Source of the DNA: an uncultured Oscillibacter sp.
GTDB lineage: Bacteria; Bacillota; Clostridia; Oscillospirales; Oscillospiraceae
Reading direction: 5' to 3'
NCBI GenBank assembly: GCA_900550685.1
Contig: URTS01000007.1
Location: 1 to 31,332 of the forward strand
DNA: 31,332 nucleotides
Position 1 is the stretch's first letter. Every line of letters starts with the position of its first letter. A program made the position numbers and the translations under genes. The notes under the pieces are model-generated. The model saw only the letters and a list, made by a program, of their open reading frames with translations, was not told the DNA's origin and did not search any database. This document shows, piece by piece, positions 14,497 through 23,307 of the stretch.

Positions 14497-16604
14497 CACT
14501 CCACGCCCCGGTAATAGAGACCCCGGGTGAAGGGGCCGGGGGCGGGGGAGCCGTCCAGATAGGCCCGGTAAATATCCGCGCAGTCCTCCGGCGGTTCCGT
14601 GGTGAACCGCAGCCGGGCATAGGCCAGGCCGCAGCGCTTCCACTCCGGCTTGTCCGCCAGCCACACCGGGGCGCTGTTCTGGATCTCCGTCCGGTGGCCG
14701 TAAGCAGGCAGCAGGGGAAATTTCGCTCCGGTGCGGTCCTGTAATTCGTTGGGACGGCGGCAGGGGGCCTGCTCCGGCACGACGGCCCCGGCTTCGCTGA
14801 GGCGGCAGCCGGTCTCGTTCTGCACCAGGCAGTTTTCCGTGATCATCAGCGGCAGGCGGCCATAGACGATGGCTTCCGCTGGGATCACCTTTTGGATATC
14901 CCGCAGTTGGGGGAACCGCAGCTCAAAGGACAGGCAGGCGGAGGAAAGTCCTTTCTGCCGCAGATAGTTCAGGGCGCGGCTGTTGAACACGTTGAGCCCG
15001 TAATCGCCGCGAACGATCAACCCGGTGTCCCGTAGAAGGGACAGGTGGCCGATGTTGCCCGCCAGGGCGGCGGTGACGCCTAGCTTTTTGGCGTGGGTCA
15101 GCCAGGCGCGGAGCTGGGGCTCGTCCCGGTCCCGCCACACCCGGGGAAGAATGGCGCACCATTCCCCAACAAAATCCGGAAGGGAGGTCCGCTCCGCCAG
15201 CAGCTCCAGCGGAATGTCCATCCGGGCTGGAGACAGGGGCAGCAGGGTTTCTGCCTGGGCCCAGGTGGTGACAGAGATTGTCAACTCCGGGGTATCGGCG
15301 GCGCAGTCGATCTCCGGCAGAGGGGCGTATCCGGCCTCCCGGCGCTCCGGCACGGCACAGCGGGCCGCTTCCAGAGCCGCCAGAGCGTCCCGCCGCAGGG
15401 CGTTTACCACCCCGGCGGAGAGAAACAGGCCCTCCGCCACATCGGCGGAGCCGTCCACGCAGTGAAAGGCGGTGCCGCCGGTCTTTTGCAGGCGGGCTTC
15501 CAGATCAGCCGCCGTCAGGGCCTTGTTCTGGGCAGGCTCCGGGGTGGGGCCTGCGGCAGTGACTGCGTGGCCGTCCTCGTCCCACACCGTCAGGGAGACA
15601 GGCTGCCTCGCCTGGCAGGTGCAGGAGAAATGGATGGGCACCGTCCGGGCATCGTCCTTTTCGTACCGGGTCCGGGCGGCGGCGAACAGCTCCTTAGGCT
15701 CCGGCGTATTTTCCGGCCGGGTGCCGAACATGGCGGGGCCATGGCGGCCCTGCCAGTAGTCCTCGGTAAAGCCGGAGCGGGAAAAGGCCAGTTCCAGGTC
15801 CTTTTTCTCGGCATGGGTGGGCTTGCGGCCCTCCCGGATCAGCCGGGCGTAGATGTCCGTGATGACCGCCACGTATTCCGGCCGCTTCATGCGGCCCTCC
15901 AGCTTGAGACAACTGACACCCATCCGCTCCATCTCCGCCAGACGGCCAGCCAGGCAGCTGTCCTTCAGACTGAGGGGATAGGTGTTTCTGGCGGGGCCGT
16001 TGAACCCGTAGGGCAGGCGGCAGGGCTGGGCGCAGGTGCCCCGGTTGCCGCTGCGGCCCCCGATGAGGGCGCTGAATTCGCACTGGCCGGAGTAGCACAT
16101 GCAAAGGGCCCCGTGGCCGAAGATCTCCACCTCGGCGGGGCAGGCCTTGCAGGCAGAGGCGGTGTCCTCCTTGGAGCACTCCCGGGCGATGACCACCCGC
16201 TCACAGCCGTCCTCATACAGTTCCCGGACGCCGCCGCCAGTGAACACGCTCATCTGGGTGCTGGCATGGAGGGGCAGGTCCGGCAGGGCCTGCCGCAGCA
16301 GGTCGAAAAGGCCCCAGTCCTGCACCAAGACGGAGTCCACCCCCAGGCGGCAGGCCGTCCGGGCGGCCTCCAGGGCCAGGGGCAGCTCCCGGTCCGTCAG
16401 CAGGGTGTTCAGGGTCAGAAAGACCCGGACGCCCCGGACATGGCAGTACCGGATGGCGGCGGCAAATTCCTCATCGGTGAAGTTTTTGGCGCTCCGGCGG
16501 GCGTTGAAATCTCCCCAGCCCAGATACACCGCGCCGCAGCCGCTTTGGACGGCGGCCCGCAGCGCCTCCGGAGATCCGGCGGGGGAAAGCAGTTCCAGAG
16601 CCAT
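14496..16604 (-). CDS. Peptidase U32 family protein, RlhA-like
   Basis: The U32 family includes RlhA (23S rRNA C2501 hydroxylation) and TrhP (tRNA wobble uridine hydroxylation), as well as older collagenase annotations. The N-terminal barrel begins LELLSPAGSPEALRAAV. The family signature EIFGHGALCMCYSGQCE lies at about 160-176. The cysteines C168, C175, C191 and C195 are positioned as in the predicted Fe-S cluster, followed by LEGRMKRPEYV (about 235-245). Length (702) with a C-terminal DUF3656-like half resembles RlhA more than the about 400-residue TrhP type. RlhA is the best guess, but substrate is inferred. Its ATG overlaps the zapA stop (TAATG at 16606-16602), and its TGA overlaps the next start. 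Confidence 0.9.
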   Translation of the reverse strand: MALELLSPAGSPEALRAAVQSGCGAVYLGWGDFNARRSAKNFTDEEFAAAIRYCHVRGVRVFLTLNTLLTDRELPLALEAARTACRLGVDSVLVQDWGLFDLLRQALPDLPLHASTQMSVFTGGGVRELYEDGCERVVIARECSKEDTASACKACPAEVEIFGHGALCMCYSGQCEFSALIGGRSGNRGTCAQPCRLPYGFNGPARNTYPLSLKDSCLAGRLAEMERMGVSCLKLEGRMKRPEYVAVITDIYARLIREGRKPTHAEKKDLELAFSRSGFTEDYWQGRHGPAMFGTRPENTPEPKELFAAARTRYEKDDARTVPIHFSCTCQARQPVSLTVWDEDGHAVTAAGPTPEPAQNKALTAADLEARLQKTGGTAFHCVDGSADVAEGLFLSAGVVNALRRDALAALEAARCAVPERREAGYAPLPEIDCAADTPELTISVTTWAQAETLLPLSPARMDIPLELLAERTSLPDFVGEWCAILPRVWRDRDEPQLRAWLTHAKKLGVTAALAGNIGHLSLLRDTGLIVRGDYGLNVFNSRALNYLRQKGLSSACLSFELRFPQLRDIQKVIPAEAIVYGRLPLMITENCLVQNETGCRLSEAGAVVPEQAPCRRPNELQDRTGAKFPLLPAYGHRTEIQNSAPVWLADKPEWKRCGLAYARLRFTTEPPEDCADIYRAYLDGSPAPGPFTRGLYYRGVE

Positions 16605-16930
16605 TACTTGCGGCTGTCCAGACGCTGCTGGAGCCGGAAGACCTCCCGCTTCAGCTCGCTGACCTCCGCCTGGGCCTTGGAGGCCTCATCCAGATAGCCC
16701 TTGATCTGACCCCGCAGCTGCTCGGCGGCAGTCTGGGACTTGAACAGCTCATCCGTCAGGTTCACGGCGGTGAGGACGGCGGCGTCGGTGCGGCCCACCT
16801 TGGCGGCGTTCATCACGTCGGTCATTTTGTCGCTGACGTAGCTGCCCACCTTCTGCATGTAGCTGGGGGTCTCGTCCGCCACCAGGGTGTACTCCTCTCC
16901 GCAAATGCTGATGACAACACGGTTTGCCAT
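16604..16930 (-). CDS. zapA: Cell division protein ZapA
   Basis: ZapA binds and bundles FtsZ filaments at the division ring. The N-terminal globular domain (RVVISICGEEYTLVAD, 3-19) precedes the ANL-type segment (AAVLTAVNLTDELF, about 50-63), and a C-terminal coiled coil (about 65-106) mediates tetramerisation. Length is 108 residues, normal. I use ATG 16930, with AAGGAGGA upstream. The open frame extends a further 1.2 kb upstream but that part is antisense to dnaD. It is the first gene of the zapA-U32-small protein operon and diverges from dnaD. Neighbouring zapA to a U32 protein is common in Clostridia. Confidence 0.94.
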   Translation of the reverse strand: MANRVVISICGEEYTLVADETPSYMQKVGSYVSDKMTDVMNAAKVGRTDAAVLTAVNLTDELFKSQTAAEQLRGQIKGYLDEASKAQAEVSELKREVFRLQQRLDSRK

Positions 16931-17242
16931 ACAAGCTTCCTCCTTATCGTTCTGTGTACCCGTTCCGCCGGGGCGAAGGGGTGCATTACACAATTTTACA
17001 GTTTCCAGTATACCACAACTGCCGCAAGGGTTCCACAAAAATCGTCGGAAAACGAAAAAGTTTACAACTCCCTGTCCGCCCTCTTGCCGTGGGGGGAGAT
17101 TTCGTGTAGAATAAGGGCTGATTAAATCAAGGACCCCGGCAGCGGGAAGGAAGGGTGCGTGCGGGATGCCCGGAATGGGTTCCTGCGCCGTTTTCATTGT
17201 GCCCTCCTTTCCGGGAGGCGGGTCCGGAAAGGAGGAGCGCGG
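16931..17242. other. Divergent intergenic region, zapA / dnaD-like gene
   Basis: About 310 bases hold promoters for both directions. On the minus strand TGGTATACT (17015-17007) is an extended -10 with a poor -35. On the plus strand the dnaD promoter is at 17084-17112. The rest is moderately AT-rich and I see no operator or RNA structure of note. Confidence 0.6.
17084..17112 (+). promoter_or_regulatory. Promoter of the dnaD-dnaI operon
   Basis: TTGCCG (17084-17089), a 17-base spacer and TAGAAT (17107-17112) match the sigma-A pattern at 4/6 and 5/6. The leader to the dnaD ATG is about 125 bases. Confidence 0.65.
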
Positions 17243-18130
17243 ATGGCAAGCATTCTGATTCACACGGCGGATGAGTCCGTGACCCTGACGGCCCAGGCGG
17301 TCAAGCGGCTGCTGGACCGGGGAGACGGCGACGCGGCCCTTTTGTATCTGGCGCTCCTGCGGCACCACGGCAATGTGCAGCCCCGGTCCCTGGCGGGGGA
17401 GCTGCGCTGGGACAAGAGCCGCATCGAAGCGGCGGAGCTGGCCCTGCGGGAGTTGCGACTGCTGGCCCCGGCGGCAGAGGAGGTCCCGGAGCCTGCGGAC
17501 GAAAAGCCCAGCTACCAAAGGGACGACATCGCCCGCCGCCTGGACAGCAGCGAGGAATTCCGCCTGCTGACGGCGGAGGTGGAAAAAAAGCTGGGCAAAA
17601 AGCTGACCACCCCGGACGTGGGGGTGCTTCTGGGGCTGACGGATTACCTGGGCCTGCCCGCGGACGTGATCTACCTGCTGGTGGGCCACTGCATGGAGCG
17701 GATCGCTCGGAAATACGGAGAGGGGCGCCGCCCCACCCTGCGGCAGATCGAGCGGGAGGGCTACGCCTGGGCCCGGATGGGGGTGGACACCCAGAAAGCG
17801 GCTGTGGAGTACCTGAAAAAGTACACGGAGCGCCAGGGGGCCATTCCCCAGTACATGCGGGTCCTGGGGCTGGGAGACCGGCTGCCGGTGGCCTCGGAGG
17901 AGAAGTATCTCAACGCCTGGCAGGAGATGGGCTTCCCGCCGGAGACGGTGGCCCTGGCCTACGACAAGACGGTCATGAAGTGCCACGAGCTGAAATGGCC
18001 CTACTGCAACGGGATCCTGAAACGCTGGCACCAGAGCGGCCTGCATACGCCGGAGGAGGTCCAGCAGGCGGACAAGCCCCAGGCAAAGCCACAGCCCCAG
18101 GCATCCGGGGACGCCTGGAAGTACGTATAA
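17243..18130 (+). CDS. DnaD domain protein
   Basis: DnaD/DnaB-like proteins in Firmicutes help load the replicative helicase at oriC and at stalled forks. The 295-residue protein has an N-terminal winged-helix-like region (about 15-75). Two DnaD C-terminal modules follow: 104-182 (VEKKLGKKLTTPDVGVLLGLTDYLGLP) and about 215-275, which ends in the family motif YCNGILKRW. A Gln/Pro/Lys tail finishes the chain. I start at ATG 17243, with AAAGGAGG about 8 bases upstream. It is 20 bases before the helicase-loader ATPase gene, forming a dnaD-dnaI unit. Whether it is DnaD or the DnaB-type initiation protein cannot be decided here. Confidence 0.9.
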   Translation: MASILIHTADESVTLTAQAVKRLLDRGDGDAALLYLALLRHHGNVQPRSLAGELRWDKSRIEAAELALRELRLLAPAAEEVPEPADEKPSYQRDDIARRLDSSEEFRLLTAEVEKKLGKKLTTPDVGVLLGLTDYLGLPADVIYLLVGHCMERIARKYGEGRRPTLRQIEREGYAWARMGVDTQKAAVEYLKKYTERQGAIPQYMRVLGLGDRLPVASEEKYLNAWQEMGFPPETVALAYDKTVMKCHELKWPYCNGILKRWHQSGLHTPEEVQQADKPQAKPQPQASGDAWKYV

Positions 18131-18150
18131 TATAAGGAGGGAGACGGGCC

Positions 18151-19140
18151 ATGGCATACGACGGACGGCTGCTGCGCCTGGCGCAGGAGCGGTATGAAAC
18201 GGACCGGAGCATCCGGGAGGCGGAGCAGTCCGCCCAGCGGGAGGCCATCTACACCCGCCGTCCCCGCCTGCGGGAGATCGACGAGGAACTGCGCCGCACC
18301 GCCAGCCGGGTTCTGGCGGCGGCTCTGCGGCGGGGGCAGGACCCTCTGCCGGAGATCCAGCGCCTGAAGGAACAGAATCTCAATTTGCAGGCGGAGCGGA
18401 AAACCCTGCTGGCGGAGCTGGGACTGACGGAGGGCGACCTGGAAAACACGCCCCTGTGTTCCCTTTGCGGGGATACCGGCTACCGGGGGGGCCAGATGTG
18501 CCGCTGCCTGAAGGCCTATTATGTGGAGGAGGAGCGCAAGGAACTCTCCAAGCTGTTGGACCTGGGGGGCCAGAGCTTCGATACCTTCGATACGGATTGG
18601 TACGACGGTCAGCGGGCCCCGGGCAAGACCAAGTCCGCCCGGGAGCATATGGAGTGGGTGTACGACACCTGTGTGGAGTATGCCCATAATTTCGGAAAAC
18701 GGCCTGCCAACCTGCTGCTCTTCGGCCGGCCCGGCCTGGGCAAGACCCACCTCTCCGCCGCCATTGCGAGAGAGGTCAGCGGCAAGGGCTATTCCGTGGT
18801 GTACGACACCGCCGGACACGTTTTTGAGCGCTTCGAGGCCCAGAAATTCGGCCGGGACGAGGCGGACCGGGATGTGGAGCGGGTGCTGAACTGCGATTTG
18901 CTGATCCTGGACGACCTGGGCACGGAGATGATCACCACCTTTGTCCAGAGCGCCCTGTATCAGATCATCAATGGCCGGTTGCTGGAAAAGCGGTCCACCA
19001 TCGTCAGCACCAACCTGATGCCGGAGGCCCTGGCCCAGCGGTATTCGCCGCAGATCGCCTCCCGGATCGAGGGGGAGTATCAGCTGCTGCCCTTTGTGGG
19101 AGAGGATATCCGGACACTGAAAAAAAAGCGGGGACTGTAA
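18151..19140 (+). CDS. Helicase loader ATPase, DnaI/DnaC-like
   Basis: This AAA+ protein is expected to load the DnaB/DnaC helicase. The N-terminal helical region (1-100) is followed by a zinc-binding site (C103, C106, C117, C119), as in DnaI. The AAA+ core has Walker A GRPGLGKT (192-199), Walker B LLILDDLG (250-257) and sensor 1 VSTN (285-288). Length is 329 residues. Start is ATG 18151 with AAGGAGGGAGACGG just before it. It lies immediately downstream of the dnaD-like gene, consistent with a replication-initiation module. Phage or plasmid DnaC paralogues look similar, but zinc ligands and context support the chromosomal DnaI role. Confidence 0.93.
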   Translation: MAYDGRLLRLAQERYETDRSIREAEQSAQREAIYTRRPRLREIDEELRRTASRVLAAALRRGQDPLPEIQRLKEQNLNLQAERKTLLAELGLTEGDLENTPLCSLCGDTGYRGGQMCRCLKAYYVEEERKELSKLLDLGGQSFDTFDTDWYDGQRAPGKTKSAREHMEWVYDTCVEYAHNFGKRPANLLLFGRPGLGKTHLSAAIAREVSGKGYSVVYDTAGHVFERFEAQKFGRDEADRDVERVLNCDLLILDDLGTEMITTFVQSALYQIINGRLLEKRSTIVSTNLMPEALAQRYSPQIASRIEGEYQLLPFVGEDIRTLKKKRGL

Positions 19141-19159
19141 GTTCCCGCTTCAGCGTGTC

Positions 19160-19186
19160 GAAAAAGCGTTTTCTCTCCGCTTTTTC
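19160..19186 (+). terminator. Hairpin after the dnaI-like gene
   Basis: GAAAAAGCG (19160-19168) pairs with CGCTTTTTC (19178-19186) around nine bases, 20 bases past the stop. The T-run is part of the 3' arm, so it could act as a terminator on the plus strand. Confidence 0.55.
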
Positions 19187-19226
19187 ATGTTTGTGGAGAA
19201 ACCGTTCCGAAAATTGGATTCGGATA

Positions 19227-19263
19227 AAAACATCGCCGCCCGCTATGCGGGCGGCGATGTTTT
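19227..19263. terminator. Bidirectional terminator between dnaI-like and VanW-family genes
   Basis: A 17-base perfect stem (19227-19243 with 19247-19263, 3-base loop) is GC-rich in the middle with A and T runs outside. It can terminate both the plus-strand dnaI transcript and the minus-strand VanW gene. It overlaps the TAA stop of the VanW gene (19264-19262). Confidence 0.85.
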
Positions 19264-21034
19264 AAGTTTCTGCCGGGGCCACGATGGTTGGATTCTCAGG
19301 CTCGGCTGGGATATCCGGCTCCGCGGGCGTGGGGTTCTCCTGGGCCGGGGTATCCGTGGAGGGCGCGGCGGGAATTTCCGCAGAGCCGCTGCCGGGCTGG
19401 GCGGCGGGGCCCCGGAGGATGACCTTGTTGCGGACCTTATAGTCGCTGGAGGCTTCAAAATTGCTGGAGATCAGCTTGCCGTTGGCGTCATAGATATTGC
19501 GGTAGGTTTTCCACTTGGAGCCGGTGTAAGGCGTGGTTTTCACCTGCTCCGTGCCGGGGGCCAGGGTGTCGTCGTCCTCGTAGACCACCTCATAATTGGT
19601 GGTGGACAGCTTCTCGTTGGTCATTTTCACATAGGTGCTGTCCGTCTTGGTGCCCAAGATCTTAACGGTGAGGTAGCCGCCGCTGTAGCTGGTGACAATT
19701 TTGATGGGGTAGAGGGTGTTGTTGGTGAACTTATAGTCCGGGCCGCCCCAGGAAACGGTGGCATCCATGCCGGGGGAGATGTAGGCGGGGACATAGCGGT
19801 GGGCATACCGCTCTGTGATCTCCAGGTTGCTGAGTAGGCAGGCCAGGTACAGCGTGGAGGAGGTCTGGCAGATACCGCCGCCCACCTCGTCCACCGTTTC
19901 GCCCTTCACATAGGCGGGGGCGGGCTTGTAGCCCCGGGCCTCCGTCCGCTGGCCCACGGTCTGGTTATAGGAGAAGGTCTCGCCGCTGTTGAGGACCACG
20001 CCGCTGATGGTCTTGGCGGAGAGCTTCACGTTGCCGATGCGGCCTGCGGAGCCGGAGACGTGAGTCCGGGTTTTTCCCAGCACATCCCGGAACAGCACGG
20101 CCTTCAGTTGACTGGCCGTGACCTCCGGTTCCTCGATGGCGGCGTCCAGGGTCAGGGTCTGGCCGGGCTCGGCGCTGTCCAGGGCGCTCTGCACGGTGTC
20201 CACATCAAAATCAGCTCCGGGCTGTTCAGGAACGATCGTGCCGGTGGCGGCATCGTAGGAGGCGTTCTTCATCTCGCCGTGGAGCTGGTCGTGGATCTCC
20301 CGGGCGGTGAGGGTCTTGGCAGGGAGGACCTCTGCAGGCAGTTCCACCACAGCCTCTGCTTCGGAACTGTTTTTGACCACATTCTGAATCGTGCGGCGCA
20401 GTTCATTATCCGCAACAAAGCGGCCGTCTCTGGCGGTGGTGATCTGAAGGGAGTGATCGACCAACTGGTACGTCATATCAAGCGGTTCAATATTCAATAC
20501 GGATGACAGTTTTGATATGGCCTGATCCAGCTGTTGACTGTCCCAATACAGACTGCTGTTTTTCCCGGTATCTTTTCCAAAGAGGGATTCCAGATAAGTG
20601 AGACCCGTGGAGAGGTAGCCTTTTCCCTGTTGAAGTATAAAGGGGGCTTTTGCCATTCCCTCATAGCCTGATTCTGGAAAAAGCCCCAGTTCCGCAAAGG
20701 TGATGACGGCATCCGGTTCCCGGTCTTCCGCAGAAACACTGCCCTGCTCACTCAGGTAAATTTTACATACACGCTGGGGAATTTCAGCTTCCAGCCGGGA
20801 CTGGGCTTCTGCGACCGTCAGGCCGCCCACTTCTACACCGTTAATGGTGGTATGGGGAAAAAATGTATTGCGGGTACTGGCCAGTATACAGCAGGTGCAA
20901 AAAAGCACTACAACAGCCGCCGCGACGACGCTGACTGCCGTTTTCCATGTCTTTCCCGTCTTTTTCTGCTTCGGGGATTCCGCCAGCCGCTTTCCCGGCT
21001 GCGTCTGTACATCGGCTTCACGGATCGGTTCCAT
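19262..21034 (-). CDS. VanW-family membrane protein (YoaR-like)
   Basis: VanW-domain proteins are common in Gram-positives; biochemical role is unclear, probably cell envelope related. After a basic cytoplasmic tail, a membrane helix spans about 31-53. Repeated peptidoglycan-binding-4/YoaR-like regions cover roughly 60-320. The VanW core follows (about 330-460), with GEFTSYN-type SGETFSYN and GGGICQTSSTLY. A Pro/Ala/Glu-rich tail (about 545-590) suggests a wall-spanning linker. At 590 residues it matches YoaR-like proteins. Start is ATG 21034 with AGGAGG 8 bases upstream. Lines sampled within 20460-20700 show 40-53% GC against 65-78% elsewhere in the gene, so the N-terminal half may be recombinant. 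Confidence 0.9.
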   Translation of the reverse strand: MEPIREADVQTQPGKRLAESPKQKKTGKTWKTAVSVVAAAVVVLFCTCCILASTRNTFFPHTTINGVEVGGLTVAEAQSRLEAEIPQRVCKIYLSEQGSVSAEDREPDAVITFAELGLFPESGYEGMAKAPFILQQGKGYLSTGLTYLESLFGKDTGKNSSLYWDSQQLDQAISKLSSVLNIEPLDMTYQLVDHSLQITTARDGRFVADNELRRTIQNVVKNSSEAEAVVELPAEVLPAKTLTAREIHDQLHGEMKNASYDAATGTIVPEQPGADFDVDTVQSALDSAEPGQTLTLDAAIEEPEVTASQLKAVLFRDVLGKTRTHVSGSAGRIGNVKLSAKTISGVVLNSGETFSYNQTVGQRTEARGYKPAPAYVKGETVDEVGGGICQTSSTLYLACLLSNLEITERYAHRYVPAYISPGMDATVSWGGPDYKFTNNTLYPIKIVTSYSGGYLTVKILGTKTDSTYVKMTNEKLSTTNYEVVYEDDDTLAPGTEQVKTTPYTGSKWKTYRNIYDANGKLISSNFEASSDYKVRNKVILRGPAAQPGSGSAEIPAAPSTDTPAQENPTPAEPDIPAEPENPTIVAPAET

Positions 21035-21092
21035 TTTGAAGCCCTCCTAAATCACAAGTCGTTATAAGGGAGATACGTTCCCATTTAACGCT

Positions 21093-21101
21093 ATCATACC
21101 A
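21093..21101 (-). promoter_or_regulatory. Extended -10 promoter of the VanW-family gene
   Basis: On the minus strand TGGTATGAT (21101-21093) is an extended -10 with TATGAT. The -35 region is poor. It lies about 60 bases before the ATG, which is a sensible distance. Confidence 0.5.
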
Positions 21102-21168
21102 TCCTTTTCACAAAAAAGGTGTTACAATCCGGTAACAGTCGGCGGAATTTTGGGGCGGGACCGGACAG

Positions 21169-21197
21169 AAAAACCCCGTCCGGAGGACCGGACGGGG
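21169..21197 (-). terminator. Intrinsic terminator of the nupO-nupP-nupQ operon
   Basis: On the minus strand CCCCGTCCGG (21197-21188) pairs with CCGGACGGGG (21183-21174) around TCCT, followed by five T (21173-21169). It sits 14 bases past the nupQ stop. Confidence 0.92.
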
Positions 21198-21211
21198 TGA
21201 GGGTGCGCCGC

Positions 21212-22153
21212 TTATCTCTGGCCCTTGTCGTAGGGGATGCCCTCCGCCTTGGGAGCCCGGGAACTCTTGGAGGTGAAGGCCAGCACGATCAGGGAGATGA
21301 TGTAGGGAAGCATGTTGTACAGGGAGCTGGGCAGGTTCAGCATCTTCAGGAAGGAGATGCCGGTGTACACGTTGCCCAGAGCCCGGAAGAAGCCGAACAG
21401 CAGCGCCGCCAGGGCGATGCGCTGAGGCTTCCACTGGCCGAAGATCATGACCGCCAGGGACAGGAAGCCGAAACCGGCCACGCCGTATTCAAAGCGCCAC
21501 TCGGAGACGCCGGCGGTGATGAACACGATGCCGCCCAGGCCGCCCAGGAAGCCGGAGATCAGCACACCGGCCCAGCGCATTTTGTAGACGTTGATGCCCA
21601 CGCTGTCCGCCGCCTGGGGATGCTCGCCGCAGGCCATGAGCCGCAGGCCGAAGCGGGTCTTGTACAGCAGCACATAGGACGCCGCCAGCAGAATGGCGGT
21701 TACCAGCATGAACCAGCTGAACTCAAAGGAGCCGATGCTTACGGTGAAGGCCTTCTTGGCGCTGACGTACTGCACGATGGAGGACACGTCATCGGGGTTG
21801 TTGGCGGTGTTGATGGCCTTGACGATGACGGTGGTACCGGCGGTGCCCAGCAGGTTCAGGGCTGTGCCAACCAGGGTCTGATCCGCCTTGAAGTTGATGC
21901 AAGCCACCGCCAGCAGGCAGGAATACAGCATACCCACCAAGGCAGAGACCAAAATCACCGCCAGGATGATGAGAAGGGCGGAGGAGCTGTCCGCCAGGTA
22001 GCGCATGGTGAGGGCACCGCCCAGGGCGCCCATGATCATGATGCCCTCCAGGCCCAGGTTGATGACGCCGGAGTGCTCGGAGAAGCAGCCGCCCAGGGCC
22101 ACCAGGATCAGCACGGAGGCGAAGATCAGGGTGTATTGCAGCAGCAGAGTCAT
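21212..22153 (-). CDS. Nucleoside ABC transporter permease, NupQ-like
   Basis: This is a BPD_transp_2 family permease of the BMP-dependent nucleoside importer. About eight to nine hydrophobic segments occur in 313 residues. The conserved NLGLEGIMIMGALGG block (about 31-46) and GFGFLSLAVMIFGQWKP near 235-251 match Bacillus YufQ/NupQ. Its ATG (22153) overlaps the stop of the preceding permease in an ATGA pattern, and an AAAGGAGG site sits inside that gene's end. It is the last gene of the operon, followed by a terminator. It pairs with NupP to form the membrane channel. Confidence 0.93.
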   Translation of the reverse strand: MTLLLQYTLIFASVLILVALGGCFSEHSGVINLGLEGIMIMGALGGALTMRYLADSSSALLIILAVILVSALVGMLYSCLLAVACINFKADQTLVGTALNLLGTAGTTVIVKAINTANNPDDVSSIVQYVSAKKAFTVSIGSFEFSWFMLVTAILLAASYVLLYKTRFGLRLMACGEHPQAADSVGINVYKMRWAGVLISGFLGGLGGIVFITAGVSEWRFEYGVAGFGFLSLAVMIFGQWKPQRIALAALLFGFFRALGNVYTGISFLKMLNLPSSLYNMLPYIISLIVLAFTSKSSRAPKAEGIPYDKGQR

Positions 22154-23307
22154 GCCTGATCGCCTCCTTTCCCGTTATCCGCATCTTGTCCGGCGGATGC
22201 CTTGGCTTTCAGGGCCGCCTTTTCTTCCCGCTTGGCGATGGAGTTGGTCATGGCGTGCTTCATGAAGAGCACGAAGCCGCACAGGTAGATGATGATGGCG
22301 GAGATCAGATCGGAGATCTGAGCGCAGTACATGGACTTATCCACATAGGCGCCGCCGGCGGTGATGTGCTGGATGAAGAAGGAGGCCAGCACGGTGCCCA
22401 GGGGGTTCAGGCCGCCCAGGAAGGCAGCGGCGATGCCGTTGAAGCCCATGCCGGGGACGGAGGAGGTAGAGCACTGCCACTGCTCGTAGCCGGTGAGGTA
22501 CAGCATGGCCGCGCCCATGCCTGCCAGGGCGCCGGAGATCATCAGGCTCAGGATCACGTTCCGCTTTTCCGCCATGCCGCAGTATTTGGCGGCGTTCTTG
22601 TTGAAGCCGGTGGCTTTCAGCTCATAGCCGAACTTGGTCTTGCTCAGCACCAGCCACACCAGGAAGGCCATGATAAGGGCCAGGGGAATGGCCAGGCCCA
22701 CATACTGGTTGTTGTTGAAAAGCTTGCCCAGGCCCAGGGAGGGCAGCACCGCGGAGGGATTGGTGGTGGGCAGCACCATGGTGTAGGGGCTGGTGGCCTC
22801 CTTCACGGTGGTCAGCAGCATGTTGGTGAGGTAGAGGACGATCCAGTTCAGCATGATGCCGGAGATGACCTCGTTGACGTTGCAGTAGGATTTCAGCAGG
22901 CCGGAGATACCGCCCAGCAGGGCGCCACCCAGCAGGGCCAGCAGCATGCAGGGCAGCCAGCTCCACTTGAGGCCCAGGGCCGCATACAGGCACAGGGCCA
23001 CGCCGAAGCAGTACTGGCCGGCCGCACCGATGTTGAAAAGGCCCACCTTATAGGCAAAGAGGATGGACAGGGAGCACATCAGCAACGGCGCCGTTTTCAC
23101 CAGGGTGTTGCCCAGATACTTCATCTGGGAGGCGGGCTTGTTGTAGGTCAGGAAGTTTTTGATGACGGTGAGGATGGCCTCTCCGGCACCGGCGGGGTTG
23201 ATAAGCAGAAGCACCACGTAACCCAGGAACAGGCCCAGCACGATGCAGGCCAGAGACGCCAGCAGGGACTGGACGCCGTTATTTTTCAGAAGGTTCCGTT
23301 CTTTCAT
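22150..23307 (-). CDS. Nucleoside ABC transporter permease, NupP-like
   Basis: This is the first permease of the nucleoside ABC importer, 385 residues. The N-terminal helix (about 15-37) precedes a cluster of eight or more membrane helices. GLFNIGAAGQYCFG (about 89-102) and the GMGFNGIAAAFLGGLNPLG segment (about 287-305) match YufP/NupP. A basic, Ala/Lys-rich C-terminal tail (about 355-385) is cytoplasmic. Its ATG at 23307 overlaps the ATPase stop in an ATGA pattern, so translation is probably coupled. It works with NupQ and NupO, with the BMP lipoprotein as substrate receptor. Confidence 0.93.
   Translation of the reverse strand: MKERNLLKNNGVQSLLASLACIVLGLFLGYVVLLLINPAGAGEAILTVIKNFLTYNKPASQMKYLGNTLVKTAPLLMCSLSILFAYKVGLFNIGAAGQYCFGVALCLYAALGLKWSWLPCMLLALLGGALLGGISGLLKSYCNVNEVISGIMLNWIVLYLTNMLLTTVKEATSPYTMVLPTTNPSAVLPSLGLGKLFNNNQYVGLAIPLALIMAFLVWLVLSKTKFGYELKATGFNKNAAKYCGMAEKRNVILSLMISGALAGMGAAMLYLTGYEQWQCSTSSVPGMGFNGIAAAFLGGLNPLGTVLASFFIQHITAGGAYVDKSMYCAQISDLISAIIIYLCGFVLFMKHAMTNSIAKREEKAALKAKASAGQDADNGKGGDQA

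Noticed and set aside
15093..16697. Long open frame on the plus strand opposite the U32 gene
   Set aside because: It is antisense to a clear U32 protein. It has no recognisable motif and is Gly/Gln/His-rich, as expected for antisense of GC-rich codons. The same holds for plus-strand frames at 2667-4127, 7666-9087, 10095-11807, 22186-23787, 23505-24968 and 25122-26606, and the minus frame at 29995-31269.
16931..18157. Upstream extension of zapA to 18157
   Set aside because: The extension is antisense to the dnaD-like gene and lacks ZapA similarity; a strong AAGGAGGA site fixes the start at 16930.
21120..21136. GTTAC/GTAAC inverted repeat upstream of the VanW gene
   Set aside because: Arms are short, near the chance expectation, and not placed to act as a terminator.
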